Origin: a virus
Reading direction: 5' to 3' (one strand)
IMG/VR virus record: IMGVR_UViG_3300037199_000014
Location: 1-21,464 of that record
Length of the DNA stretch: 21,464 bases
Shown: piece by piece, positions 12,959 to 21,000 of the stretch
How the letters are laid out: each line of letters opens with the position of its first letter
How positions within the stretch are numbered: position 1 is the first letter of the stretch
The notes under the pieces: generated by a model
What the model was told of the DNA's origin: nothing
Databases searched by the model: none
The model's input: only the letters and a program-made list of their open reading frames with translations
Position numbers and translations under genes: made by a program

Positions 12959-13087
12959 ATGGCCAAGCGCAAAGGCAGTAAGCTGAAGATCAAAATCCGA
13001 GCGGTTGGCTGGCAGAAGGGCCGCTTGAAAGGCCGATTGAACAACAAGCGTGCCAACAAGGGCGCCTGGAAGTCAGGGAAAACCTAA
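12959..13087 (+). CDS. Tiny highly basic protein 2
   Basis: A 42-residue ORF starting nine bases after the first basic gene, with only a weak GGAG-type ribosome site (TAGGAGCC at 12947-12954). The sequence MAKRKGSKLKIKIRAVGWQK continues with Lys, Arg, Gly and Asn residues to a basic end (GAWKSGKT). There are no acidic residues. It has two Trp and more hydrophobic residues than its neighbour, so it may fold on binding. It shares the MAK-K/R-KG opening with basic protein 1, so the two may be old duplicates. Its stop directly abuts the next ATG (TAAATG). Confidence 0.65.
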   Translation: MAKRKGSKLKIKIRAVGWQKGRLKGRLNNKRANKGAWKSGKT

Positions 13088-13363
13088 ATGGCCGCACAGC
13101 CAACGCCGCAACCAGATTCACAGCCGCAGGACGGGGCTCCCCCTCAAGGTGGGGGAGTCCCGCCAGCGCAACAGCAAGCGAACCCACTCCAGCAACAGCT
13201 TGCAGCGGCGGCAAAGGCGATGGAAACCCTGGCAGAGCAAAATCCCATCGTGCAAGGCGAATTGATGGAAGCTCGCACTGCACTCAAGAAAGCACTCCAA
13301 AAAACCATAATGGCGCAGCGGCCACAACAAGAGCCGCAAGCCGCACCACCACAAGGACAATGA
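13088..13363 (+). CDS. Pro/Gln/Ala-rich small protein
   Basis: A 91-residue protein starting immediately after the basic gene. The first 30 residues and last 14 are rich in Pro, Gln and Gly and should be disordered. The centre (residues about 34-75; QQQLAAAAKAMETLAEQN and LMEARTALKKALQKTIM) is a clear amphipathic helix, possibly a helical hairpin. It resembles small scaffold-associated or minor virion proteins. It sits between the basic proteins and the scaffold, so an assembly role is plausible. An 11 bp hairpin lies inside its coding sequence near the start. Family not recognised. Confidence 0.65.
   Translation: MAAQPTPQPDSQPQDGAPPQGGGVPPAQQQANPLQQQLAAAAKAMETLAEQNPIVQGELMEARTALKKALQKTIMAQRPQQEPQAAPPQGQ
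13133..13161 (+). other. Strong hairpin inside coding sequence
   Basis: GGGGCTCCCCC (13133-13143) pairs with GGGGGAGTCCC (13151-13161) around a 7-base loop: 11 base pairs with one G-U. It encodes the GAPPQGGGVPP stretch about 15 codons into the gene. It could slow ribosomes or mark an mRNA processing site; there is no T-run, so it is not a terminator. Confidence 0.6.
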
Positions 13364-13364
13364 A

Positions 13365-14201
13365 ATGCCAACGGTCCAAGAACTCCTAAAAAACGCGGGA
13401 ATTGCGGATGAAGTTGCGGCTGGCCTCCCCAAGGAAGTTTTCGCCGCGCTCACCGGATATGTCTCCGAAGCCGATACCAAGCTCTCGACTGCCGCGCAGG
13501 AAGCGCAGAAGGCAGAAGAAGCCCGCCGCCAAGCCGAACTCGAACGAAAAGAGATCGACGCCTACGTTACGAAGTACGAGACTTCTCTGAATGAGCAGGG
13601 CTCACTGAAAGCCAAGTATGACGCGACACTTGCCTATCTCGAATCGCTCAAGACTCAGGGCTTCGATGTGAAAATCCCTGGGGCGGAAGCAACTCCCGGC
13701 GCGAGGCCGGTTGTACCTGGCAGTCCGGCGATGGGAGGAAACGCAGTGGATGAAGGCAAGATTTTGGGCAAAGTTGGCAATGTGATGAGCCAGTGGCTCG
13801 ACGCGAATAACGAGCACATCCGGCTCTACGGCGTGCCGATTCCAGATGCCTCGACAAATGTTGCCGAGGAAGCCTCTCGCGCCCGGAAGCCGGTCGGTGA
13901 GTATATTGCCGAGAAGTACAAGTTCTCGGAAAAGCGTCAGGAAAAAGAGAAGGCAGACTACCAAGCGCGTGTTGACCGTGACGTGAAGGCGAAACTCGAT
14001 GAGGAGCGCCGGAAGGATGCGGAGCAGAATGGCAGCAATCCCAATCTTCGCGCCGGCGAATCTTCACGCAACAGTTTCGTTCCGAAAATCAAGGGCGAGG
14101 AATTCCACAAGTCGGACGGGAATATCCCGCAGCGCGAGCGCCACAAGCGATTGCTCGACAATTTGCACAAGGATGTCGAACAGATCAGATCAGTTGCGTA
14201 G
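13365..14201 (+). CDS. Capsid scaffold-like protein
   Basis: A 278-residue protein whose ATG lies one base after the previous stop, directly before the major capsid gene, which is the standard place for scaffold genes. Residues about 35-100 form a long charged coiled coil (STAAQEAQKAEEARRQAELE, then YETSLNEQGSLKAKYDATLA). A Pro/Gly-rich linker follows (PGARPVVPGSPAMGG), then a second helical region (about 175-215; KYKFSEKRQEKEKADYQARV) and a basic C-terminus with many Lys, Arg and His. Acidic-helical N-terminus plus basic C-terminus is the usual scaffold layout, where the basic end binds capsid subunits. No protease domain is visible, so it probably leaves or is degraded by another factor. 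Identified by architecture and place. Confidence 0.75.
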   Translation: MPTVQELLKNAGIADEVAAGLPKEVFAALTGYVSEADTKLSTAAQEAQKAEEARRQAELERKEIDAYVTKYETSLNEQGSLKAKYDATLAYLESLKTQGFDVKIPGAEATPGARPVVPGSPAMGGNAVDEGKILGKVGNVMSQWLDANNEHIRLYGVPIPDASTNVAEEASRARKPVGEYIAEKYKFSEKRQEKEKADYQARVDRDVKAKLDEERRKDAEQNGSNPNLRAGESSRNSFVPKIKGEEFHKSDGNIPQRERHKRLLDNLHKDVEQIRSVA

Positions 14202-14216
14202 GAAAGGTGAACTAAC

Positions 14217-15482
14217 ATGCCATACCCGTTATTTGATCCGCAGTACAATAACGTCGAAGTAAGCACCCGCGAGTCGATTCGCAAGAATGTGATTTCGGAG
14301 TGCTTTTTCGTGGATACGCCCCTCCAAGACATCCTCCGGCGCTACGGCGTGGTTGAGGACTTCTTGGGCGGCTCTGGCATGGTGGAAGCCTACAACTATG
14401 CGCGCCTGCAAGGCATGGCGGTAACGCCGGGGCAGACAATCACGGTGACTCGCAACCAGGTTGCAAGCGCTGCGAAGTTCTACGAGAAAGCGTATGCGGT
14501 CTATACGCAGATTGAGGACTTCGAGTTGGATGTCATCAACCGGGCTGGCGACACGCAAGCCATCGACGAGCGAGCACTACTTGAGGCGAACCTTGTCTCG
14601 CAGATGAACACGATGCTCGAAATGGACGGCTACCGTCACGGACAGCCCTCGGCAGCCAATGGCGGAACTGCGGGCGTCTCAGATGATCGCTCGAAGTCGT
14701 CCAACGGCTTCTTTGAGGGCTTCTCGAACGGTGTTGACCCCTCCCCCGACGGAAACGTGTTTACAACGACTGGCGGCGTGACGCGCAACGGCGCCACCGG
14801 CCAAGCCTACAACTCGACCCCGTACTACTGTGGGCAGTCGAACGGATATCCGGGGCCGATTACCTACCCGGTCCTGACCAACGTTGTCGCGCAACTGCTC
14901 ACCCTGAACGGCAAGGCCAAGGTCGGAATCACGAGTCCGTTTGGATGGGCGGCCTTGGTGAACATGCTTCGCGCGATAGCTCGCGTCGATCAGCAGAGCG
15001 TGAAAGAGGGAACGGACTTTGGGTGGCCCTCGGTTGACTTCTTCGGCGTCAAGATTTACGCCGATCCGTTGTGCCCTTCGGGTAAGACTTGGAATTATCT
15101 CCCTGGCGGCAACACGGCAGCGTTTGGGACAGCGGCGCCAAACACGAATTTTGTGGATGGCAGCGGCAACACGACGAAACTGACCACTTACACCACGCCA
15201 ACGTACTTGTCGAATGGTGTCGCGATTGCTGCTGGTGCGGCTTCTCCGACTGGATCGAATTTTCCGTCGGCAACGGTCATTCAGCCTTCGGAGTTGCTGT
15301 TCCTGTTCGATCCTGAAGCAATCAAACTGCGTCCGACCGCCGAAAAGAGCTGGTTCTTTGCGACGAAGATCAAGGAAATTCCAGACAACATCAGCGCCGC
15401 GAATATGTTCCAGCGCTTGGCAACGAATTTGTACGTGTACAACACTCGGCACGGCTTAATCGTGTCGGGATTTACCGCTTAA
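14217..15482 (+). CDS. Major capsid protein (probable)
   Basis: A 421-residue protein with a strong ribosome site (GGAAAGGTGA) and an ATG 16 bases after the scaffold stop. The layout fits a capsid protein: an N-terminal arm (MPYPLFDPQYNNVEVSTRES), a long helix-containing middle (DFELDVINRAGDTQAIDERA), a likely insertion rich in Gly, Asn, Ser and Thr (about residues 145-210), an HK97-like spine region (VAQLLTLNGKAKVGITSPFG), a second Gly/Thr-rich loop (about 290-345) and a C-terminal stretch with LLFLFDPEAIKLRPTAEKSW. The two loops may be surface-exposed. The call rests on position after the scaffold, size and composition. The HK97 fold is inferred, since almost all tailed phages use it. Confidence 0.78.
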   Translation: MPYPLFDPQYNNVEVSTRESIRKNVISECFFVDTPLQDILRRYGVVEDFLGGSGMVEAYNYARLQGMAVTPGQTITVTRNQVASAAKFYEKAYAVYTQIEDFELDVINRAGDTQAIDERALLEANLVSQMNTMLEMDGYRHGQPSAANGGTAGVSDDRSKSSNGFFEGFSNGVDPSPDGNVFTTTGGVTRNGATGQAYNSTPYYCGQSNGYPGPITYPVLTNVVAQLLTLNGKAKVGITSPFGWAALVNMLRAIARVDQQSVKEGTDFGWPSVDFFGVKIYADPLCPSGKTWNYLPGGNTAAFGTAAPNTNFVDGSGNTTKLTTYTTPTYLSNGVAIAAGAASPTGSNFPSATVIQPSELLFLFDPEAIKLRPTAEKSWFFATKIKEIPDNISAANMFQRLATNLYVYNTRHGLIVSGFTA

Positions 15483-15497
15483 TCGAAGGAGACTGAA

Positions 15498-16070
15498 ATG
15501 CCGTTACAACGGAACGAGTTTCTACCGCAGGACATGGTTACGGTGTACACGTCTCCTTCGGGGATGACCGACACGCGCACGGGCGCCGCCTACAACTTCG
15601 GCGGTCTGCTGGTCGGTGGCTACTTCGACCTGACTGAGCAGGAAGCGCAATCTTACGGGCGCTCGCAGTTGCATGAGGGCCGGTATCGCTATGTCCAGAT
15701 TGATTCGTCTGCGACGGCGGCAAATATCGTGCAGGGCAGCATCGGCCTGATGAAGTCGCTTGCTCTTGGCGTCAACGTCATCACGAGTTACGACAAAGGG
15801 TTGGCGGCTGGTTTGCGTCCGGTTGTGTTCCTGAACGCTCCAACTGCCGCGCAAGTCTTGGCTGGCTGCTACCTCTTCGTGCAGGAGCAGGGTGACGCGA
15901 GCGTGCTTGCCGCAGGGTCGATTTCGGCCACGGCTGGTACGGTGGTGCAATCGACCACAGGCGGTGTCGTCAACAACGGCACCACGACTCCGATTGGAGT
16001 AGCTGAAGCGACGGCAACGGCGAATGGCCTGTTCCGCGTGCTGCTCAACTTGCCAATTATTCAGGGATAA
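15498..16070 (+). CDS. Capsid decoration/cement-like protein
   Basis: A 190-residue protein with GAAGGAGA just upstream of its ATG, 15 bases after the major capsid stop. The C-terminal half is beta-rich and full of Ala, Gly, Thr and Val (residues about 95-190), ending with PIGVAEATATANGLFRVLLN. That kind of ending, a Gly-Val-Ala step and a final strand, is seen in small capsid cement proteins such as DUF2190-type proteins. The N-terminal half contains the motif RTGAAYNFGGLLVGGYFDLT. Position directly after the major capsid gene supports a head surface role. The fold is inferred. Confidence 0.55.
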   Translation: MPLQRNEFLPQDMVTVYTSPSGMTDTRTGAAYNFGGLLVGGYFDLTEQEAQSYGRSQLHEGRYRYVQIDSSATAANIVQGSIGLMKSLALGVNVITSYDKGLAAGLRPVVFLNAPTAAQVLAGCYLFVQEQGDASVLAAGSISATAGTVVQSTTGGVVNNGTTTPIGVAEATATANGLFRVLLNLPIIQG

Positions 16071-16082
16071 CGGAGGCCGACT

Positions 16083-16418
16083 GTGCAGGTAAAAATTGTT
16101 CCCGGTTACGAAGGCGGACAAGCCATAGGGCAGAGAAAACTTTTCTGCTGCTACGGAACTGGGCCAAAGTCCTACTCTCAGACTACCGGAGATGTAGTTT
16201 CGGTCGGGCCCGGCGTCTACATCGATGATTTTTTGAGCGATAACCGACGCACGGTCAGCGGCACGTATTATGTGGTTGCCAGATACACGGTGGCTGGCAC
16301 TACGCGAGCCACCTGGAGTCTGCATTGGTATACCACGGGCGGCTCGACCGAAGTCAGCAACGGCGTCGATTTGTCGGGCGAGTCGCTGCAATTCTCAATT
16401 CTCGGAGGCGATTTCTAG
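16083..16418 (+). CDS. Small beta-rich virion protein, unknown
   Basis: A 111-residue protein starting at a GTG after a clear CGGAGG site (16071-16076). The composition is beta-rich with many Gly, Ser, Thr, Tyr and Val and alternating strand patterns (SGTYYVVARYTVAGTTRATW, then SLHWYTTGG). It could be a small immunoglobulin-like decoration domain. It ends the capsid transcription unit, because a strong terminator follows. No family recognised. Confidence 0.6.
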   Translation: MQVKIVPGYEGGQAIGQRKLFCCYGTGPKSYSQTTGDVVSVGPGVYIDDFLSDNRRTVSGTYYVVARYTVAGTTRATWSLHWYTTGGSTEVSNGVDLSGESLQFSILGGDF

Positions 16419-16445
16419 CTTTTCTTGGGCAGTCCGTTTGGCGTA

Positions 16446-16481
16446 GGGGAGCGTGCGTCGCGAACGCGCCTCCCCTTTTTT
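16446..16481 (+). terminator. Strong Rho-independent terminator
   Basis: GGGGAG-(C)-GTGCG pairs with CGCGC-CTCCCC around a 7-base loop: 11 base pairs with one bulge and one G-U, followed by six T residues (16476-16481). It ends the capsid unit and lies just before the ribosome site of the connector gene, so it would reduce the dose of tail and fibre genes relative to capsid genes. Confidence 0.88.
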
Positions 16482-16495
16482 AACAGGAGGCGAAA

Positions 16496-17497
16496 TTGAG
16501 CTTGGTCACGATGGCAAAGTCTCTGGCGTTGGAGATCCCCAACACGTCGCAGATTTTCGCCTCAAACAAACTCAGTGAAGCCCTCGCCAAAATTGAAGAC
16601 GAAACAAGCTGGTCATTCCAGACAAAGACGGGCGGCTGGCTGATTCCCGGCATGGTTGCCAGTTTGGGAACGGTCACGACGACGCCCTACAGCAACGAAG
16701 TGATTGGAGATGCCGTCGCAAGCGCGATCTGGGCGGGCTTAATAGGGCATCCGTTCTTAACCGAACTCCAGTTTCGAAATCCCTCATACGCCCTTTACGA
16801 CATCGTTGCGATCAATGGCAACAACCCGCCGTTCATTACGCTGGTTCTCGACCGCCCGTGGATGGAGCCGCCGGCAGGACCAGGGCAGCAGTATTACATC
16901 TACCAAGCGTACTTTCCTGTGCCGGTTCTAAATTTTCGGTCGTTCTCGGAGATTCGAGACACGACAAACGGAGACTGGGTATCGTACACGGGCATCTCGC
17001 AAGACGATTTGTCGCTGGAAGACCCACAGCGCGTTATCTTTGGTCCGGCACTTCCAACCTATGCCGTGCCTTTTGGAATCGACCAAAGGCCCAATAGCGC
17101 CACTCCGGGATACCTCCGGTATGAGGTCTGGCCTCACATCCTGAGCCTCTGGCCGCTCGCGTTCACCTACAAGTACCAAGGGCCGCAGTTGGTGAATCCC
17201 AGCGACATGGTTCCCAACCCGATTACTGAAGAGTTGGTCATGTGGAGAGCAAAGGAGATGTTGTATCAATATGCCGAAGCGCAGAAGGGGCAAGATGTTC
17301 AACGAGGGTCCGGGGCCGACTTTCGGTTCCTTGCTGAAATGGCACGCAAGGAGTATGTCGAGTGTCTAAAAAAGACCAGAGCGGTAGATGCAAACCTGCA
17401 TAACGACTTCTTTACGCGCCCGAAGCGCCGTTCGGATGCGATGAACGATGGATTCTCAACGACTCGACTCGGGCAATTGAATGTTGGAAGGTGGTAA
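16496..17497 (+). CDS. Head-to-tail connector/adaptor-like protein
   Basis: A 333-residue protein starting at a TTG with a perfect AGGAGG five bases upstream; an ATG at 16511 is a weaker alternative. The N-terminal helical part (MAKSLALEIPNTSQIF and NKLSEALAKIEDETSWSF) resembles gp4/gp11-type adaptor starts. The centre is strand and loop-rich with many Pro, Trp and Tyr (residues about 90-220). The C-terminal helical region (about 240-300; TEELVMWRAKEMLYQYAEAQ) and charged tail fit the helices that pack on a portal ring. It is placed between the capsid genes and the fibre gene. No motif is unique, so the name is from position and secondary-structure pattern. Confidence 0.5.
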   Translation: MSLVTMAKSLALEIPNTSQIFASNKLSEALAKIEDETSWSFQTKTGGWLIPGMVASLGTVTTTPYSNEVIGDAVASAIWAGLIGHPFLTELQFRNPSYALYDIVAINGNNPPFITLVLDRPWMEPPAGPGQQYYIYQAYFPVPVLNFRSFSEIRDTTNGDWVSYTGISQDDLSLEDPQRVIFGPALPTYAVPFGIDQRPNSATPGYLRYEVWPHILSLWPLAFTYKYQGPQLVNPSDMVPNPITEELVMWRAKEMLYQYAEAQKGQDVQRGSGADFRFLAEMARKEYVECLKKTRAVDANLHNDFFTRPKRRSDAMNDGFSTTRLGQLNVGRW

Positions 17498-17499
17498 GC

Positions 17500-17862
17500 A
17501 TGTCAACTTCAGCAACGATCACGATTACTGACATTACGCAGCCCGCGCAGAATCTTTTCACGCTGCTCTCGAAAGGTTCTATGCCGGGGTACACGGTTGT
17601 CCCCAACGGCGGGATCATCACGCCAATGACATTGATAGGCGGAGTCAGTTACCTGTCTGTGCAAGCCTCTTTGAGCAATTCTGCAATTGTGTACAAGGGA
17701 GACGAAAAGACCGCGAACGATGGGAGCAGGCAAGGGAAAGAGATGCCTGCCGGGAGCGCCGATGTTATTCAAGGCTTGCCGACATCGGTTAATTTGCAGG
17801 AAATCTATCTGCGGGCAAGCGCGAACGGAGCGAAAATCAATGTTGAAATTCATTACTGTTAG
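17500..17862 (+). CDS. Small beta-rich structural protein, unknown
   Basis: I start this at the ATG at 17500, with GGAAGGTGG just upstream; a GTG at 17491 lies inside the previous gene. The 120-residue protein opens with a strand-rich Thr/Ile segment (TSATITITDITQPAQNLFTL), has GYTVVPNGGIITPMTLIGG in the middle and ends SANGAKINVEIHYC. It looks like a small beta-sandwich, perhaps a tail or head-completion protein. The last 23 bases overlap the signal-peptide gene in another frame. No family recognised. Confidence 0.55.
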   Translation: MSTSATITITDITQPAQNLFTLLSKGSMPGYTVVPNGGIITPMTLIGGVSYLSVQASLSNSAIVYKGDEKTANDGSRQGKEMPAGSADVIQGLPTSVNLQEIYLRASANGAKINVEIHYC

Positions 17863-17995
17863 TGCCCTACTGCTTTGTGCGGCAGTGAGCTTTGCTCAAT
17901 TCGAGAATCCCAGTGTGGACGCCGCACAGCAGATCATGCAGGACGCGCTGGTGGCGGCGGGATATCAGCACGCACTGGTCGCGGAGATTGGGTAA
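17840..17995 (+). CDS. 51-residue protein with Sec signal peptide
   Basis: The ATG at 17840 lies inside the end of the previous gene. The N-terminus is a textbook Sec signal: MLKFITVSALLLCAAVSFA then Q, with a likely cut after Ala 19. The mature peptide would be about 32 residues (FENPSVDAAQQIMQDALVAA, ending AGYQHALVAEIG), helical and mildly acidic. The next gene carries a signal of the same length and the same Phe-Ala-Gln junction, so the two are probably related in origin or function. A GTG or ATG further upstream in this frame (from 17687) would destroy the signal. Function unknown; perhaps an envelope-targeted accessory of the fibre. Confidence 0.6.
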   Translation: MLKFITVSALLLCAAVSFAQFENPSVDAAQQIMQDALVAAGYQHALVAEIG

Positions 17996-18015
17996 CCAGA
18001 AAGGAATGGCAGGAG

Positions 18016-21000
18016 ATGAAGGCTCTCAAACTGTTCGTACTGCTGATTCTCTTGTCCCTTCCTGTCTTCGCTCAGTATCAGGCTTGGAATGGTGACTGCT
18101 CCAAGGGTGGGCAGAAAGTAGTCACACAGGGTTCGGTCTCCAGTACCCTCGTGCTTGCTTCCTACCCGCTCTGCCTTGTTTCCGTCTATTACACCGGGAC
18201 GACAAACCAAATCTCCATATTCTCCACCGCTACGGGCGGAACGATCGCGCAGCCGTTCACGGCGAACACGGATGGATCTATTTTCTTCTACACCACGCCG
18301 GGGGTTGCATTCGACGTGTTGATGTCTGGTGCGGGGATGCCCGCACCCAAAACTTTGACTGGCGAGATGGTAGGCGGCGCCGGCGGCGGTGGAGGGAGCG
18401 GGATTAGCAGCCTCGGCATGACGGCGCCAACTGGCATGACCATCACCCCTACGTCGCTATCCAACAGCGGGACGTTCGTCTTTACCTGGACCGGGCAAAT
18501 TCCATCGTCGGCTGTTCCAAATAATTCCGCCAACACGACCGGAACCGCTGGCGGCCTCTCGGCGGGAGCGACCATTGCAGGCGTGTCGGATGGCTGCCTA
18601 AACGTAGCATCCAGTGTGATTGGCTCGCAGCCGTGTGTGTCTTATCCGTCGGGGAGCGGGATCCCGATTGTTTCCGCTGGAAGTTCTTGGGGTTCAACTC
18701 TTGGCCCGGTAAACGGCGGGATTCCATTTGGCGCGGGCGGCGCGTGGACGGTTTCAACCGCACCCGCCTTGAGCGCCGCGAACATGATTAACTTCCCTCA
18801 GTTCAATCAGAATACGACAGGATATGCCGGAGGCTTGGCGGGATGTCCGAATCCGGCGACCGTTGCCGCGGGCTCGATTTGTTACTCGAACGGGTCAGCG
18901 TGGAATTGGATAGCTGGCAACACGTCTTCGACGGCTCAAATTTTCCAAGAACAGTCTGGCGTTCCGTCTTTCGTATCTCCACCCGGGGGAACCACCGTAA
19001 ACGCTTCAGGAGTTCCTCTGGCTGGACAGATTGCCGTCTGGACAAACTCGAACACCATTCAGGGACTAAACACACTGCCCAATGGAACCCTCGGGGCTAC
19101 TCAGACTTCGGGCGACAATACTGCGGCTCTCGCCACAGATGCCTTTGTGCAAGCAGCAGTGGCCAGCATGGGAACTGTTCCGGCCGCAGGGCAGGTAGCC
19201 ATCGGAAATTCAGGGGGCACGGCCTATGCTCCTCAGACTCTCACGCAAGACATTTCCTTAACCAGTGCCGGGGTAGCCACGGTCGTAGGAGCACAAGGGA
19301 AGCTATTCCCCGCGTTGGCCGCATTCGCCACGTCGCCATACCTGGGTTACGTCGCTGGGGCGTGGACCGCATTGAATCCTTTCTCCGGCCCAACATTCAC
19401 TGGCACGGTGACAGCCAGTGGACTAGGTGGGAGCGGAACGCAGTGTGTCAGTGTCACTAATACTGGACAACTTCAAACCAGCGGTGTAGGCCCCTGTGGA
19501 ACTGGTGGTGGCGGTGGCGGCAACATGACCGGCAGCGGGGCGTCCACGGCCAACGATATTATTCTGGTTGGAACTACGGGTACCCCTTTAAGCACGGCCG
19601 TGGACGCCGGCTTCGGATTTCCCTTGGCGAACGCTCACCTTGCCAATTCGAGCATCGGCATCTCTGGGACCACGAATCAGATTGCCAGCAGCACCCTGAC
19701 TCCGTCTCTTGGCGGATCGACGATTCTCAGTATTGCTAATCCGTTCACTTTCCCCGGTCCAGCAACTCTAGCGGCTGGGACAACCTCGGCGCCGTCCTTG
19801 GTGATCCCGTCTGGCGTGGCCATGACTTCGCCATCAATAAACGGGCAGATGTGGAATCTTTCTGGCGTTCCTCAGATCTACGACGGAACGCACACGAATT
19901 CATTGGCAAGGGTTCAGGCGGCTCCAGCCTCGGGCAACATGATGGGAGCAAGTGGCACGACTGGAGTTTTGGCGGCGGTTCCCGGAACGTCGCTGGATTT
20001 CACGAATGGTCTGGTAAGCATTGCGCCAATCGGAACCGGCGTCGGGTTGTCGGTGACTGGTGACGCTTCGGTTTCTGATCTGCAAAGGTTCTTTCTGCAT
20101 GGTAACAGCGGATCAAATTGGGGCATGACAGTTCAGCCCTATTCTGATTCGCTTGGGGCGCAGCTCGCCTTTCAGGATTCGTCTGGGCGCAACGGAGTAT
20201 TGAATGCAACGAATCTAAGACTGAACGATAGCTCCTCCGATTATTCTTTAGTTAGCCCTCTTGGATTATTTGCACAGGCCCAGCCGAGCGGAAATTACAT
20301 ATCTCTCGTACCCTCTATCCCGCCAGCGGAGTTCTTTGGAACATCGCTGCGATTTATACCGAATCCTGGGAGTGGGGGATATAGCAGCGGCTATGCGATA
20401 TCTTTGACGGCTGCGGCCATCGGGGACGTTTTTGATGTGTTTAACAATGCTTCGACAAAGACCTTCTTTATCAACAACATTGGCTACCCGCAGATCACTG
20501 GAGGGACTTCGGGACAGTGCATCTCAGCCAATGGTGTTGGGGCTGTGACGTGCGGAAGCGGAACGGGCAACGTCAACACGGCTACCAACAACACCTATGC
20601 GAACACGACGACGCAGACGTTTGCTGGCGGGGACTCGTTCGGTCCAGCCGGCCTGAATCTTGTCAATCCGATCACAACTACTTTTCCTTACGTAGTGACT
20701 ACCACATTTCCCGGCAGCGACTTATCGGCTCCTTCGACTGCCAACCAGATGTCCTACGGTCCGGGAGCGAGCGGGCAACTTGAAGAGGCAATCAACAACG
20801 GCGGCACGACGGCCAGCGGTCAAATGCTGCACGTGCCAATTGGCGGCAGCGGGTTCACGGTAGGGCACGTGTTTACGGTCGGATCAAGTACGCTAGTTGG
20901 CGGAGAACATTTCATTACAGCGGCAGATGGTGGGGCGCTTTATCCGGGGACTGTGACTTACACGGCCACGCAGACGGCATCTCTAGTGGACAACGGGAAG

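Noticed and set aside
14679-15452. Minus-strand ORF of 257 residues opposite the major capsid gene
   Set aside because: Arg-rich antisense shadow with no domain and no ribosome site.
18006-18095. Alternative ORF starting at ATG 18006 in another frame before the giant fibre
   Set aside because: It encodes only 29 residues without character and overlaps the signal peptide start; the AAAGGA site also serves ATG 18016.
18370-19530. Gly-codon runs as a tandem DNA repeat
   Set aside because: The GGC/GGT-rich stretches encode short Gly hinges of the fibre and are not periodic beyond the codon level.
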